DNA of 64,000 bases from assembly GCA_025331125.1 (NCBI GenBank), contig JAOALB010000106.1, positions 143,510 through 207,509 on the forward strand, read 5' to 3'. Positions 1 to 10,515 of this stretch are shown here, piece after piece (the first letter of the stretch is position 1; each line of letters starts with the position of its first letter). Below the pieces are notes generated by a model. It made no database searches. It worked only from the letters and a program-made list of their open reading frames with translations, and had not been told where the DNA came from. This DNA is from Mycogone perniciosa. Its lineage: Eukaryota > Ascomycota > Sordariomycetes > Hypocreales > Hypocreaceae. Made by a program: the position numbers and the translations under genes.

Positions 1-1
1 G

Positions 2-1174
2 AGCACGATCAAGGAGATGCGCGGTGTTGTGAATTCCAAGGCCGTCCCTCTACTGACCACCCCCCAGTCGATTTTATTCGTCGACTTGCAGTTAGCTCCA
101 GGGGAGAGTCGGGAATTTGAATACTCATTCAGGTTGCCCAAAGGCCTCCCTCCCACACACAAGGGAAAAGCCGTCAAAATATCATATAGTCTGATTATCG
201 GCACCCAGAGAGCGGGTGGCGCCAAGGAACAACAGATCCGCACTGTTGAGATTCCATTTCGAGTATTGGGAAGCGTCAATAGCTATGGCGAGATTCTTGG
301 GCATGATTTGATGAATCCCTACATTTTGCTGCGGGACGAGGCGCAAGTGAAGGCCCTCGGAATGAAGGGACAGAGGGAGCGGGCACCATCCAGGTCACCC
401 GCAGCTATGGATGATTTTCTCAACTATGTCGACGAGCTAATAGTCCGATCTAAGGATGAAGTTGGTGGTTTGCTGTCTCCAACCGCGGCCACCAACTCGA
501 GACGCCCCTCAATCAATTTTGATGAGACAACTTCTGCCAAGGAAGCAATACACCTTGCCATTATGAAAAGTAACTTGGCAGGCGAAGGACAACAAAGTCC
601 GAATCGATTCGAAATAGCACGAAATGGACAACGGGTTGGAGTTGTCATGCTTACAAGACCTGCATATCGATTGGGCGAAGTTGTGACCATGGTTATCGAC
701 TTCACCGACGCCGATATCCCTTGCTATGCAGTTCATGCAACTCTCGAGACGTCTGAAAAAGTAGATTCGTCTCTGGCTATACGGTCCGAATCTAGTATTC
801 ATAGAGTTACTCGGAAAGTATACGTTTCATCGTCCGAGGCTACGCTGTACACTCGAAGGGTCGTTTTCACTCCTACGATCCCGATCTCTGCTACACCCGA
901 GTTCGTCACTAGCGGCATCGGGTTTGAATGGAAAATCAGGGTGGAATTTGTAGTGCCATCTCAGGGAAGTGAGCACACAGGAGAACAGCGACCATGTCCA
1001 TTGCTAGAGCAGATTTCACGGGATGAGAAGGGCGGGCTGGTTCTTGTTGCGGTGGAGAATTTGGCATGTGAGAGCTTTGAAGTACCAGTGCCTCTGCGCG
1101 TGTATGGAGCAGTTGGGACTGGATTGGAGCGTCTGGAACGGGACGAGGCGTCTGAGGAAGGGCTGGCGATATAA
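2..1174 (+). CDS. RGP1: Rgp1 family protein, C-terminal part (cut by window edge)
   Basis: The frame is open to the left edge and gives about 390 residues before the stop, so the start lies outside the window; the Met at position 17 is internal. The segments SILFVDLQLAPGESREF and FRLPKGLPPTHKGKAVKISY are typical of the Rgp1 family core, which has an arrestin-like beta fold. In yeast Rgp1 pairs with Ric1 as the nucleotide exchange factor for the Golgi GTPase Ypt6, acting in endosome-to-Golgi traffic; the same role is inferred here. The rest is beta-rich with a low-complexity Ser/Arg stretch around residues 120-170. No intron is seen in this part. Family assignment rests on recognised motifs, not on a search. 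Confidence 0.85.
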   Translation, partial: STIKEMRGVVNSKAVPLLTTPQSILFVDLQLAPGESREFEYSFRLPKGLPPTHKGKAVKISYSLIIGTQRAGGAKEQQIRTVEIPFRVLGSVNSYGEILGHDLMNPYILLRDEAQVKALGMKGQRERAPSRSPAAMDDFLNYVDELIVRSKDEVGGLLSPTAATNSRRPSINFDETTSAKEAIHLAIMKSNLAGEGQQSPNRFEIARNGQRVGVVMLTRPAYRLGEVVTMVIDFTDADIPCYAVHATLETSEKVDSSLAIRSESSIHRVTRKVYVSSSEATLYTRRVVFTPTIPISATPEFVTSGIGFEWKIRVEFVVPSQGSEHTGEQRPCPLLEQISRDEKGGLVLVAVENLACESFEVPVPLRVYGAVGTGLERLERDEASEEGLAI

Positions 1175-3310
1175 CGAAGCGATTTATAGAGGGATTGGTC
1201 ATATACATACATCATGGGTTACTATACTGGGATGCTGGCAAGCTGTTTTTTTCCGGAGCACAGGATGAAACCACGTGGTACTCATATCTGATGTTGCCAA
1301 TTCCGAATCACAAGGCGCAAGAGAGTGACAGATATGCGGTGCCAATCGACGCCGATCTAGAGTTAGATTGGTATCATGTGCTACTGGTGGTAGTACGTCC
1401 TATGGTAGATAAGGTGCCCCAGCTGATCTGTCGAAGCAATGGATCCGAGATCGTGTAATCGGGTGTTGCATGGGTCATGGTAGTATGTAATACGGCGTCA
1501 CACGGGTAGCTGCAGAGAACTGGCTAGGCCGTGCCCACTGCATGTCACACCAGCAAAAAGACGCATGAAACATGTGCATTAGTATGAGGCTAGAAGACAT
1601 CGCACTCGGAGTAATGCTACGGACACAAAAAAAATGCACTCGTATGTCGGTATTAGGGAGAAGATGTGAAGAAATTAGGTCATGTCACTGAAAGAAGCGA
1701 AACAAGGCTTGTGAGTTAAACCATGCAAGTCGAGCCACAAAAAAGGGGGCGAAGGAGGCGCCAGTCCGATACAAATTTAAAGGCTGGTTGGCTGGACTGA
1801 CGTTGAATTGCATCAACACCAAAAAGCAGACATACAGGACTCGAGATAGATAGTCAAGCAATCAGGTGACAATAAAACACGAGCCGCAAAAGGCGTATGC
1901 CTGCAAAACTAGTTCTCAAAACTCTCAAAAATAGTTAGAAAAAACATAGTGGTAGTGATCATCACCTTGGCTCATTGCTTTACTTTGATAAATTTTAAAA
2001 CATCAAGACCTTTTGTCGTCATATTACGAGATAGCGTCAAGAAACCAAGGGGAATAATAACAGTTATCTGCAGACCGGGTATCATGAACGCGAAAATCCA
2101 ATGACGCGTTTCCACTTCGGATGCCGAATTTGCTTTGCTTTGCTTTGCAGCATTTGGCGTATTCCGTACTACGAGTACTACTGCCACCCCTGGTCTGGTC
2201 TGGATGGCGTTGGGAATGATCCTGGCAAGCCGACTGTGAATGGATGGTTGAACGGACCTAAGGACCTTGACCCGTGATGAGAGTCCGGTGAAGCGCGTTG
2301 TGATAAGCACCAACGAAATTATTCTCTGGTGTTGGTCCCTGGCGATGATGGAGATGCATGGGAAGTCCAGATTTGTAAGTTACAGGTCACTTGACATCCG
2401 CCTCCTATACCGGCGCAAAGTATCACCTGTCAGTTGTCGTCACGGTTATGTCAAGATGTCAATGCAACCTGCATGCCTATGTATGATTGCTCGCAATGCT
2501 GCATTGTCCGGGTGATCCTGACCAGACTCCAGAGCCAATTCACTGCTTGGAAACACTTGACAGACGGCTCGTTTCTAGACACTGAGATGAGGATGAGAAC
2601 CCATCTCCTTTTCGGTGCCCTAGCAACAGGGATTTCAGTGGCCAACCCCACCAACGATGGCCAGAGCTTCAGCGCTAGCAGGCCTCTGAACCTTGCAAGC
2701 CTGTAAGCCGAACCGCTAGCCCCAGACACCACCCGCTAGACCTCCCAGAGTCTTCACAGCTCACTGCAGCCTCGCGGGTTCTTTTCTCTCTGTCGCTGCA
2801 CAACCAGCCAGCCAGCGGCCTTGCATTGCATTGGCGTTGCTGGGAACCTGGAACCGTTGGCACCTTTCGCACCGCCAAAACAAAAGTCGAGCGGCCCTGG
2901 GCTTCCTCGATACGGTGTGTAGCTTCACACGTTCCACCGCTAACAACCGCATCACCACCACGAACATCCACGCTTGCGATGCTTCCTTTCTACTTGTACT
3001 TCTACTTCTAATGTCACTGTGAGCGTGAGCCATTTGCGTGCTGCCCCGCCGCCCTTGCACTGACGCCAATGCACAGCTTTTACCGTACTGAACACCTCCA
3101 CTGGCCACCAGGCAGACTTTGAGCTGCCATCGTCATTCATTCTCTTTGTCCTACCACGACAACTTGTCCGCCACTACAGCAACAGCCACCGCCGCCTCCG
3201 CTCTTCTTTCCCGTTTGTTTGCCGATATCCTACCTCGATGACACCTGAAGTCTTGTTATAGACAGCCTTCGTTCCGACTCAGCGACTCAGCTCGAGTCAA
3301 TGGCGACGAG
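1175..3310. other. Intergenic region, no gene seen
   Basis: About 2.1 kb between RGP1 and the WD40 gene. It contains a short TTTGC tandem run near 2132-2150 and becomes C/T-rich from about 3130, which looks like the promoter and 5' leader of the downstream gene. The short open frames here show no domain or codon pattern that I can support. Confidence 0.6.
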
Positions 3311-3314
3311 ATGA
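3300..3314 (+). promoter_or_regulatory. Four-codon upstream ORF whose stop overlaps the main start
   Basis: An ATG at 3300 reads Met-Ala-Thr-Arg and stops at TGA 3312-3314. The main ATG of the WD40 gene is 3311-3313, so stop and start overlap as ATGA. If the mRNA leader includes this ATG, ribosomes meeting it first would have to leak past it or re-initiate. The position is seen directly; a regulatory role is inference. Confidence 0.5.
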
Positions 3315-6300
3315 CTGCGACTCCGTCTAACAACCGGCTGAAGCTTACCCCCTCTAACTCGCCCTTCCTCTCTCGCCGATCCAAGTCTCCGCTGCGCGGT
3401 CGAAGCGTGTCCGAATCGCGTCTTTCTTTGAAAAGAGTCGTCGGAACCACCTGTCGTTCTCCAACCGCCTTTGATACCGTCAATTCGTCCTTTGCCTACA
3501 CCGCTGGTGGCGCCGTGGTGGTGGTTGACGTTGACGGAGAACAATTTACACAGCGCTTCTACAGAGCTCGGCCCACTGCAGTACCCCTCTACTCCGTATC
3601 TATTTCCCAAAGCAGCCCTTCCACACCAACAACTACGCCCAAGGCCAATGACAGCCGAAACCGAGTTGCTGCAGCCTACCGAGATTCCTACAGCCCTCTG
3701 GATTGGTCCGAATCCTCTGTCTCCAAGACATGGACGAGCCGCGAGCGCATCAAGGCCGCTACTTGCTTGGCCCTGAGCCGCGACGGCAAGCACCTGGCTG
3801 TTGGTGAGACTGGCTATGCCCCTCGGGTCTTGATTTTCAATCTCCAGGATGCATCTTCCGATACACCCTTGGTCTCTATTAGCGAGCATGCCTTTGGTGT
3901 CAATGCGGTTGCTTGGTCCGCCGACTCCAAATATCTCGCGTCACTTGGTGCTGCCAACGATGGTTTTCTCTACGTGTGGAAAGTCGACTCTCGAACTGGC
4001 CAGACGAAGCTGTTTCAGCAAAACAGATGCACGTCTTATGTCAGGGACATGGTGTGGCTGGGGAATTCCCTGATTACCCTGGGGGTGCGCCATGTCAAGA
4101 TTTGGAGGATTGACGAAAGCCCCTCCACCTCTCCGACGAAGACCAAGTTCTTGGCCGAGCCGCCCCCTCCTCCTCCACCCCCTCAAAAGGCCTTGCCGGG
4201 ACGAAACATTCTCCTTGGGGCCCTATTAGAAGCTACTTTTAGCTGCGCCGCTGTCGACGCCAATAGGCTGATCATCTGCACGGAAAACGGAGATGTGTGC
4301 ATTCTTTCCGAGGAAGACAAGCAGATGAAAATCCTCAAGGTTTTGAGCTTGAATTTTCCCGTATCCACGATTACCATTCGAAGTGATGTTGCTTATGTCG
4401 GAGGCAAAGACGGCAATTTCGCGACGCTGGATGTGAAAAGTGTGATGAATGCGCGAGAGGACAGCGTGCTCCAGACAACGCAAAGCTCAACAGGGCTCTC
4501 AGCGTTGGCGTTTTTGGCGGATAGGCTTGTAACTGTTGATTCGAGGGCGTCGATAGATGTTTGGAACTCAGATTACATCCCTGGACAGAAGGCAAAGGCA
4601 GCCTTTCACCTACAGATTCCAGGTCATGGGGAACCCGTCACTGGGATCTACCCCATCGATAGGCCAAATCGCATGCAAGCGGCATTTCTTACGTGGTCGA
4701 ATTCCGGCAACGTTATCTTCTGGGACTTGGAGGGTCAAATCAAGTCGGCCATCAATGTGCCTCTTGAAGGTTTGGATGAGCCAGAGGCGGATCTGGAGCC
4801 ATTGAACCAGCTTACATGTGCCAAGACTTCCCGAAATGGAACATACTTGGTCACGGCGGACCGCCTGGGGGTTCTCAAGGTCACGGATATTGCAACCAAA
4901 AAGCGCCTTCTAGACACCAAAGCCCACTCGGCTGACTGCACGTGTGTCAGTCTGTACGAAGACGAAACAAAGTTTCTCATGGCGTGTTGTGGCAGAGATC
5001 GCACAGCACAATTATTTCACCGCGACTCAAGCGGTAAGATCGAGCATTTTCAAACGATTGAGTTTGCTGCTCGAGTTGTACAGGTGCTTGTCCCGTCAGA
5101 CGACAAGATCGTCACTTGTTCGTGGGATCGGACAATGCAAATTCATGACGTGGTTACGAAGGAGGGTGATCCAGACATAATTGCAGCCATTCCTTCCAAG
5201 GTAATTTCTTTAAAAGCTTCACCAACTTCTATGGCTATTAGCCCAGACAACAGGACAGCATTCGTCTCCATGCTAGACCGGTCAGTCTGCCAGTATGATC
5301 TTATTACGGGTCGGCAGATTAATTACTTCAAATGTATGGATGAAGGGGGCATTGAATCCGCCGTGCTTGACTTTCTATCTATTGAGCAATGGCCGGCAAG
5401 AGACCTTGACTTTCTGTTGTCTGCTTCAAATACGGATAAATCCATCAGGCTTTACGAGTCTAATTCTGGAACATTTTTGGATCGGGAATGGGGCCACACA
5501 GAGGCTATCAATGGTGTTTCTTTAGTTCGAGACAATGATGGCGGGCGGAAGGTTGTGAGCGTTGCATCTGATGGGACGATTATGATATGGTCACTTGATA
5601 TGAATGATCCTTCATCGTTATTGGCGAGTCGGGACCCGTCACCTGCGAAGGATAGTGTTTCCATTCGACCACCTCTTCGAAGGGTTCTTTCGAGAGCAGA
5701 ACTGGCTGAGTTTCAGCGGCCACGGGAATCATCAACAAGCCGACGGTCACCACCTCGAACATTGGGCCGACGTACATCTCGACTTAATCTTTCCTCAAAT
5801 GTGTCCAGCGTGAGGACACCCACAGGGCCATCACAAACAAGCCCTGGAAACATCACAATCATGGAGGATACTCCATCGCGGCGACGGCCATTAGAGATCC
5901 CCCAGGCAAACAGTCCTCCACCTAGTCCGAGAGGTCGAGTTGCTCGGAGGCCATCACTGCCGGCACTGGGACTCACGGCCCGCAAAAAAACATCCGCATC
6001 AAATCTTCGTACATACGGGACCTTGAATACAGCCACAGAGCTGGCTTGCCGTACGTTAAGAGCATACAGGAAGAAGCTGTCATCTACAGAGCCTATCACG
6101 GCGGAAGCTCTAGGTGAACTGGATCAGGAGCTACGGTTCACAGCAGCAGCATTGGGAGACCGAGCAATCAGGAGTAGGGCGATGAATGAAACGGTTTTGA
6201 GTGGATTGTTGGATCAATACTCTGAGAGACTTGTTACACTCCTGGATGAAAAGTTGCGCCTGACAAGTCAGCCGATTGAACGAGAGACGGAGGGTTCAAG

Positions 6301-6352
6301 CGAAGATTGCCGTGGCAGTGCCGACGGCTCATCAAGTTCGTCATCAACATGA
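3311..6352 (+). CDS. WD40-repeat protein, MABP1/WDR62-like
   Basis: Uninterrupted frame of 1013 residues. Residues about 45-815 form a long run of WD40 units: many blade ends carry W plus D, for example VIFWDLEGQ, TASDGTIMIWSLD-like and SWDRTMQIHDV segments. This is enough for two seven-bladed propellers, the layout of the MABP1/WDR62 family. A proline run (residues 278-285) sits in a loop between blades. Residues about 815-910 are Ser/Pro/Arg-rich and probably disordered. A predicted helical segment (about 895-1000) with TATELACRTLRAYRKKL closes the protein and may be an oligomerisation region. Animal relatives are mitotic and kinase scaffolds; the fungal role is not known to me. The start is chosen because it is the first long-frame ATG and a basic Ser/Pro-rich tail follows it. 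Confidence 0.85.
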   Translation: MTATPSNNRLKLTPSNSPFLSRRSKSPLRGRSVSESRLSLKRVVGTTCRSPTAFDTVNSSFAYTAGGAVVVVDVDGEQFTQRFYRARPTAVPLYSVSISQSSPSTPTTTPKANDSRNRVAAAYRDSYSPLDWSESSVSKTWTSRERIKAATCLALSRDGKHLAVGETGYAPRVLIFNLQDASSDTPLVSISEHAFGVNAVAWSADSKYLASLGAANDGFLYVWKVDSRTGQTKLFQQNRCTSYVRDMVWLGNSLITLGVRHVKIWRIDESPSTSPTKTKFLAEPPPPPPPPQKALPGRNILLGALLEATFSCAAVDANRLIICTENGDVCILSEEDKQMKILKVLSLNFPVSTITIRSDVAYVGGKDGNFATLDVKSVMNAREDSVLQTTQSSTGLSALAFLADRLVTVDSRASIDVWNSDYIPGQKAKAAFHLQIPGHGEPVTGIYPIDRPNRMQAAFLTWSNSGNVIFWDLEGQIKSAINVPLEGLDEPEADLEPLNQLTCAKTSRNGTYLVTADRLGVLKVTDIATKKRLLDTKAHSADCTCVSLYEDETKFLMACCGRDRTAQLFHRDSSGKIEHFQTIEFAARVVQVLVPSDDKIVTCSWDRTMQIHDVVTKEGDPDIIAAIPSKVISLKASPTSMAISPDNRTAFVSMLDRSVCQYDLITGRQINYFKCMDEGGIESAVLDFLSIEQWPARDLDFLLSASNTDKSIRLYESNSGTFLDREWGHTEAINGVSLVRDNDGGRKVVSVASDGTIMIWSLDMNDPSSLLASRDPSPAKDSVSIRPPLRRVLSRAELAEFQRPRESSTSRRSPPRTLGRRTSRLNLSSNVSSVRTPTGPSQTSPGNITIMEDTPSRRRPLEIPQANSPPPSPRGRVARRPSLPALGLTARKKTSASNLRTYGTLNTATELACRTLRAYRKKLSSTEPITAEALGELDQELRFTAAALGDRAIRSRAMNETVLSGLLDQYSERLVTLLDEKLRLTSQPIERETEGSSEDCRGSADGSSSSSST

Positions 6353-7147
6353 CATCTTATTCATCTCATGTGTTATCATCAAGCAAATATTTATTCAACG
6401 GGTACGGCTGTCCAGCAGAGAGATCGGACTAGCCAACAGGCGGCGTTTGGGATTTCATTATTAAAATGGGCGAAGCGGCTTAGAAACAAGCCCGAGGGAA
6501 GGAGGAGTGTGCTTCAAACAAAGGCTACAGCTATATTTTGATATGATACCACTGGGACTGGCGTTTTTGGTTGCTTAGGGAAATCTTATCATGGGTCGCT
6601 TCCCCATGGAAGTTAGTGCATGACTCTTGGGAGGCCATTACATCGAAAGCTACTCCGTACCTTGAAAAGTATCATTAATGTGAATGTTGTAATTGAAGAA
6701 ACTCAACACCTTGCGTCTCTGTATGCATTAACCGGGACTGTCATCTTGTAAGCAAGCCTCTTTGTTTCCATGCCGTCTCCGTGTAAGTGCCAGACCAGGG
6801 GCATCACGTGATATGGCGAAGGTTGAGGCTTTGTTGGCTGCGTTTCTCGGCTCAGTCGCAATCTCGTTTTCTTTCCATCTCCAAAAAAAAACCCAAACGC
6901 GCAGCCTTGCCAGCATTTGCCAATCACGTGACTTTTAGACAGCCCGATCGCGAACGGAAAAAAATCACCACGAGTCGGCGACACAAAGCGACGACATATC
7001 GAGGAAGCGGCCATCAATAGCGACGCCTGGCCAGATGACACGACGCTGAAAGCACCGCTTGAAGGGACTGGAGGCTGATCAAGGCTGCCAGTACGTATCT
7101 GCAGGTCCCCTCCCTCTCTCGCCTGTCCCGTAGTGACGTAGACGAAG
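6353..7147. other. Intergenic region and promoter of the bromodomain gene
   Basis: Nearly 0.8 kb with no supported gene. It holds one TACTCCGTA element at 6651-6659 and two TCACGTGA palindromes listed separately. Confidence 0.6.
6803..6932. promoter_or_regulatory. Pair of TCACGTGA E-box palindromes
   Basis: TCACGTGA occurs at 6804-6811 and 6924-6931, 120 bp apart and 220-340 bp upstream of the bromodomain gene start. CACGTG with these flanks is the known site type of fungal bHLH factors such as Cbf1. The sites are seen; binding is inferred. Confidence 0.4.
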
Positions 7148-10100
7148 ATGTCCCTAACTGTGAGCCCCCCCAACAAGCAGACCGTGGTGCCCATTCATCT
7201 TGTGACGACGCGCGAAGGCCCCCTCGATCGCTGGCGAGGTGGACCCTGGGGCATGAATCAACCGGCCGCATACACGCCCCTCGAGTCGCTGTTCCTGTTC
7301 CAGTCGCTGCTTACCCACGGAGTCGACAACGGGGCCTTTGTCCGCATATCAGAGCTTCTGCGGAGCAATGCGCTCATCAAAGGCGGCGAGACATACGACC
7401 CTGCGCGTCTGAGTCCGGATGCGCTGCAGCAGCTCTTCTTGCTGCTGTGGCGCGATGAGTTGAGGAGCGAGGCTGAGCGCGCCGAGGGCGGTGGCAGCGG
7501 CGATGGGTCAGGGTCTCCGGGGTCGCGTAAGAGGAAGCTGGGGAGCCCGCCGCTGCCGACGTGGAAGGATGTGTATGAGAATGTGGATAAGGTGCCGATT
7601 TTGGTGGATCGACTTTATGCGCGGTATCGGGATCATATGGTGACACTGATCCGGGAGGATGAACGCAAGTTTGCTACTGTGCAGAGGGAAATTCAACTAC
7701 TCGAACGAAGCGAGAGAGAGAGACTTGCCAAACTGGCAGCGAGCCAGATTCAGAGCCAGAGCCACAACCAGAGTCAGAACGGCCCGCTAGTCCTGGCTCC
7801 ACGAGATCCAAAGGTTCCAGCAACACCGAACAAGCCAGCTCCCTCGCCAGGACCAATTCAAGCGACACCTGCTACAGTCAGAAGAGGACCGACTCCGAAT
7901 ACACCTATCCTGCCTCCGAAACTTCCTACACCAACCATCGCGGCACCGAAACCAGCACCGAAACCAGTACCGCCGAGTCACCTCCCGGCCGGAACGCAGC
8001 CACCTCGCCCGTCAGCCTCGCCCAAACCTCCCAATGGGGCGGTTTCAGTGCTTCAAGCTCCTGCTGGAGCACCAACACCGCCAACACAGCCTGGACCGCG
8101 GGTCCTACAGCCGCCGACACAACCTCCTAAGCAAGCGATCTCACCTCGACCAGAAGCCGCTGTCCCTAGTCCTCAAACTGTTGCTGGAACCCCTCAGGTA
8201 GCGCCACCTGCTGCTGGAACTCTAAAATGGGAGAAGCCTTATCAACCTACGCAACCAACACAGACGCCTCCAACTGGACAGTTTCCGCCTACTATCGCAC
8301 CAAGTACTCCTATTCAACAGAAGATCCAGCAACAGCAGCAATGGCAGCAGCCGACTCAGCAACCACATCCGCAGCATCAGTTACAGCAGCAATTACCACA
8401 GCAACAACAGATGCAATATCCTTCACAACCACACGGTCAACCTGTTCCCCTTCAGCAACCTCAGGCTCGGCCTCCTACTACGAAGCCTGTGCTTGTTCCT
8501 CCTCAAGCTGCTGGCCAACTGGTCCCCCCTTTACAGTCAGGTCCCCCTCGACCTATCAGCACAGGTGTGCCACAGCAAGCTCGTCCGCCCCCAACAACTC
8601 CAGGCCGTCCCATCCAGCCTCATCAACACCAGCAACCTCAACAGTTGCAACAGGTCCAGCAAGCCCAACCATTGCAGAGCCAGCAACCGCCTCAAGTTCA
8701 GCACATTCAGAGACCTCAACTTCCACAGACTCAGCTAGCTCAGAAGTTCCAGCAGGTTCCAAAGACGCAAACGCCTCGGCCAATTGCTTCTGCATCCACT
8801 ACACCCGCAAAGGGTACTCCTGGGCCTGTTGCGGCATCTCCAACACCTACCAAGGGAGCTGCTGGGCCTGTTCCGCCGCAGAGATGGCAACCAAACCTTG
8901 CTCCACAACAAGGGCAACATGGCTCACCCGCCACCTCATCGGCTGCTCTGTCTGCCCTAAAGGACAAGGCGTATGCCTCTCCATATGGTACCCAAGCGCC
9001 ACGGCCAGCTATTCCTGAGCACATGATTCGACAAGCTGCTACACCCGGTCCTGCAAGACGTCTTAGCCCGGCGTCTTCTCTACCGCGGACCCCAGGGCCA
9101 TCTACTCCACTATCTCTGAAACGTGGTTTTGGAACGAAATGGGCTTCTCTCTCAACGCCATCCACTCCTGGTCCAACAAATTCTGAACCTCAGAGCCCAG
9201 CATATGAGCCTGTCAGCCCTCCTCAGCGGCCCACTGTTTCAAAAGAGCCTAAAACAAAGCCTGTTCCTACGCTGCAAGCAGTACCCAAATCAGCATCGAA
9301 GCTTGATGCAACTCCTGCTATTAAAACCCCTCGTAATAGACCGACACGAGCTATTCAGAGGGGCAGGGGAGCAAGCGCGACACCTTCTTTTACAGGGACG
9401 AGGAGGAGCCAATCAGTGGCATCTCAGACGGATGAATTGTCGTTGGATCACACCATAACAACCACCAAGGTGAAGAAAGAGGTGGTTACTCCACGGTTAC
9501 GTGAGGAGACTGGGGACACTACTGCTGATGAGAGTGTTATCGGACGGGCGCTGGTAACTCCGGGCAGCATATCACGCGTAGCCAAGCGGAAAAGACAGGA
9601 GATTCCCGCTGAACTACAAGGGCCCCCAACTCATGTATTGTGGACACGTGGATTCACCAAGGTGTCTTCATCTGCCCTGGATCAGATCTCAAGTCATCGC
9701 GATGCCAACATGTTTGCGACTGCCTTGCGAGAGAAGGACGCGCCGAATTATCGGCAAATTGTGTTGCAGCCGCAAGATATAACGTCTATCCGTGCTGGTA
9801 TCAAAGCCGGTAACAAGGCCGCTCTGCAAGCCGCAGCCAGTCTACCTGGTGGTGATCCTGGCACAGCAAGCGTCTGGCTTCCAATATCTGACGACTTGGT
9901 TCCACCAAAGGGAATCATCAACAGCGCTCACCTCGAGCGTGAGCTGGTTCACATGTTTTGCAACGCCATCATGTACAACCCGGACCCAAATCGTGGACCA
10001 GGCCCGGCGTTTTTGAAGCGGTCTCAGAGCGACATGGAGGAAGTCGTGGGCTACCGCCTGGACGAAAACGGCATTGTGAAAAACACGCAAAGCATGTTTC

Positions 10101-10288
10101 TCGAGGTCGAGAAGTTGCTTGGGGATCTACGTGCCGCAGAGAAAGAGCGGGGCATTCCGCCTATATCTACGACGCGCCAGACCCCGGCGGATGACTCTGC
10201 CGAGGATGAGGATGAGCTGGCTGGCGATGGCGATTCGGCCTCTGTTTCGGGAACGGTCAAGAGACGACGCATTAGTACGAGGGGTTAG
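7148..10288 (+). CDS. BRD8-like bromodomain protein (chromatin, probable NuA4 component)
   Basis: Uninterrupted frame of 1046 residues. The N-terminal 130 residues contain the conserved block around YTPLESLFLFQSLLTHGVD and a LSPDALQQLFLLLWRDE helix, the signature of BRD8-type proteins. Residues about 215-680 are Pro/Gln/Ala/Thr-rich with a polyglutamine-rich stretch near 390-440, clearly disordered. The C-terminal 220 residues form a bromodomain-like fold: PNYRQIVLQPQDITSIRAGI, then ELVHMFCNAIMYNPDPN with the acetyl-lysine-binding Asn region. A loop of about 40 residues is inserted before that helix. BRD8 is a subunit of the NuA4/TIP60 acetyltransferase complex in animals; that role is inferred here. 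The promoter carries two TCACGTGA boxes. Confidence 0.85.
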   Translation: MSLTVSPPNKQTVVPIHLVTTREGPLDRWRGGPWGMNQPAAYTPLESLFLFQSLLTHGVDNGAFVRISELLRSNALIKGGETYDPARLSPDALQQLFLLLWRDELRSEAERAEGGGSGDGSGSPGSRKRKLGSPPLPTWKDVYENVDKVPILVDRLYARYRDHMVTLIREDERKFATVQREIQLLERSERERLAKLAASQIQSQSHNQSQNGPLVLAPRDPKVPATPNKPAPSPGPIQATPATVRRGPTPNTPILPPKLPTPTIAAPKPAPKPVPPSHLPAGTQPPRPSASPKPPNGAVSVLQAPAGAPTPPTQPGPRVLQPPTQPPKQAISPRPEAAVPSPQTVAGTPQVAPPAAGTLKWEKPYQPTQPTQTPPTGQFPPTIAPSTPIQQKIQQQQQWQQPTQQPHPQHQLQQQLPQQQQMQYPSQPHGQPVPLQQPQARPPTTKPVLVPPQAAGQLVPPLQSGPPRPISTGVPQQARPPPTTPGRPIQPHQHQQPQQLQQVQQAQPLQSQQPPQVQHIQRPQLPQTQLAQKFQQVPKTQTPRPIASASTTPAKGTPGPVAASPTPTKGAAGPVPPQRWQPNLAPQQGQHGSPATSSAALSALKDKAYASPYGTQAPRPAIPEHMIRQAATPGPARRLSPASSLPRTPGPSTPLSLKRGFGTKWASLSTPSTPGPTNSEPQSPAYEPVSPPQRPTVSKEPKTKPVPTLQAVPKSASKLDATPAIKTPRNRPTRAIQRGRGASATPSFTGTRRSQSVASQTDELSLDHTITTTKVKKEVVTPRLREETGDTTADESVIGRALVTPGSISRVAKRKRQEIPAELQGPPTHVLWTRGFTKVSSSALDQISSHRDANMFATALREKDAPNYRQIVLQPQDITSIRAGIKAGNKAALQAAASLPGGDPGTASVWLPISDDLVPPKGIINSAHLERELVHMFCNAIMYNPDPNRGPGPAFLKRSQSDMEEVVGYRLDENGIVKNTQSMFLEVEKLLGDLRAAEKERGIPPISTTRQTPADDSAEDEDELAGDGDSASVSGTVKRRRISTRG

Positions 10289-10515
10289 AAATGCCCTACG
10301 ATTTTGCGGGAGGGTCGACGTGTGGGCAGGGCTGGTTGAAATGGGGTTTAAAAAAGAGTCAGTTGGGATTGACTTGACTTTTTGTGTTTTAAGTTGTGTA
10401 TAGCGGTTTAGGGCAGCTACTACTGTGTCACTGAATAATTACATTAGTTCAACAAGTTGTTGTGAGTCCTGTGTTGTTTGCATTATGTATTATGCGTATA
10501 TGTCCTTCTGTGGCC

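Noticed and set aside
8227..9018. 263-codon + frame, Ser/Thr/Ala-rich
   Set aside because: A shifted frame over the repetitive Pro/Gln part of the bromodomain protein; no domain.
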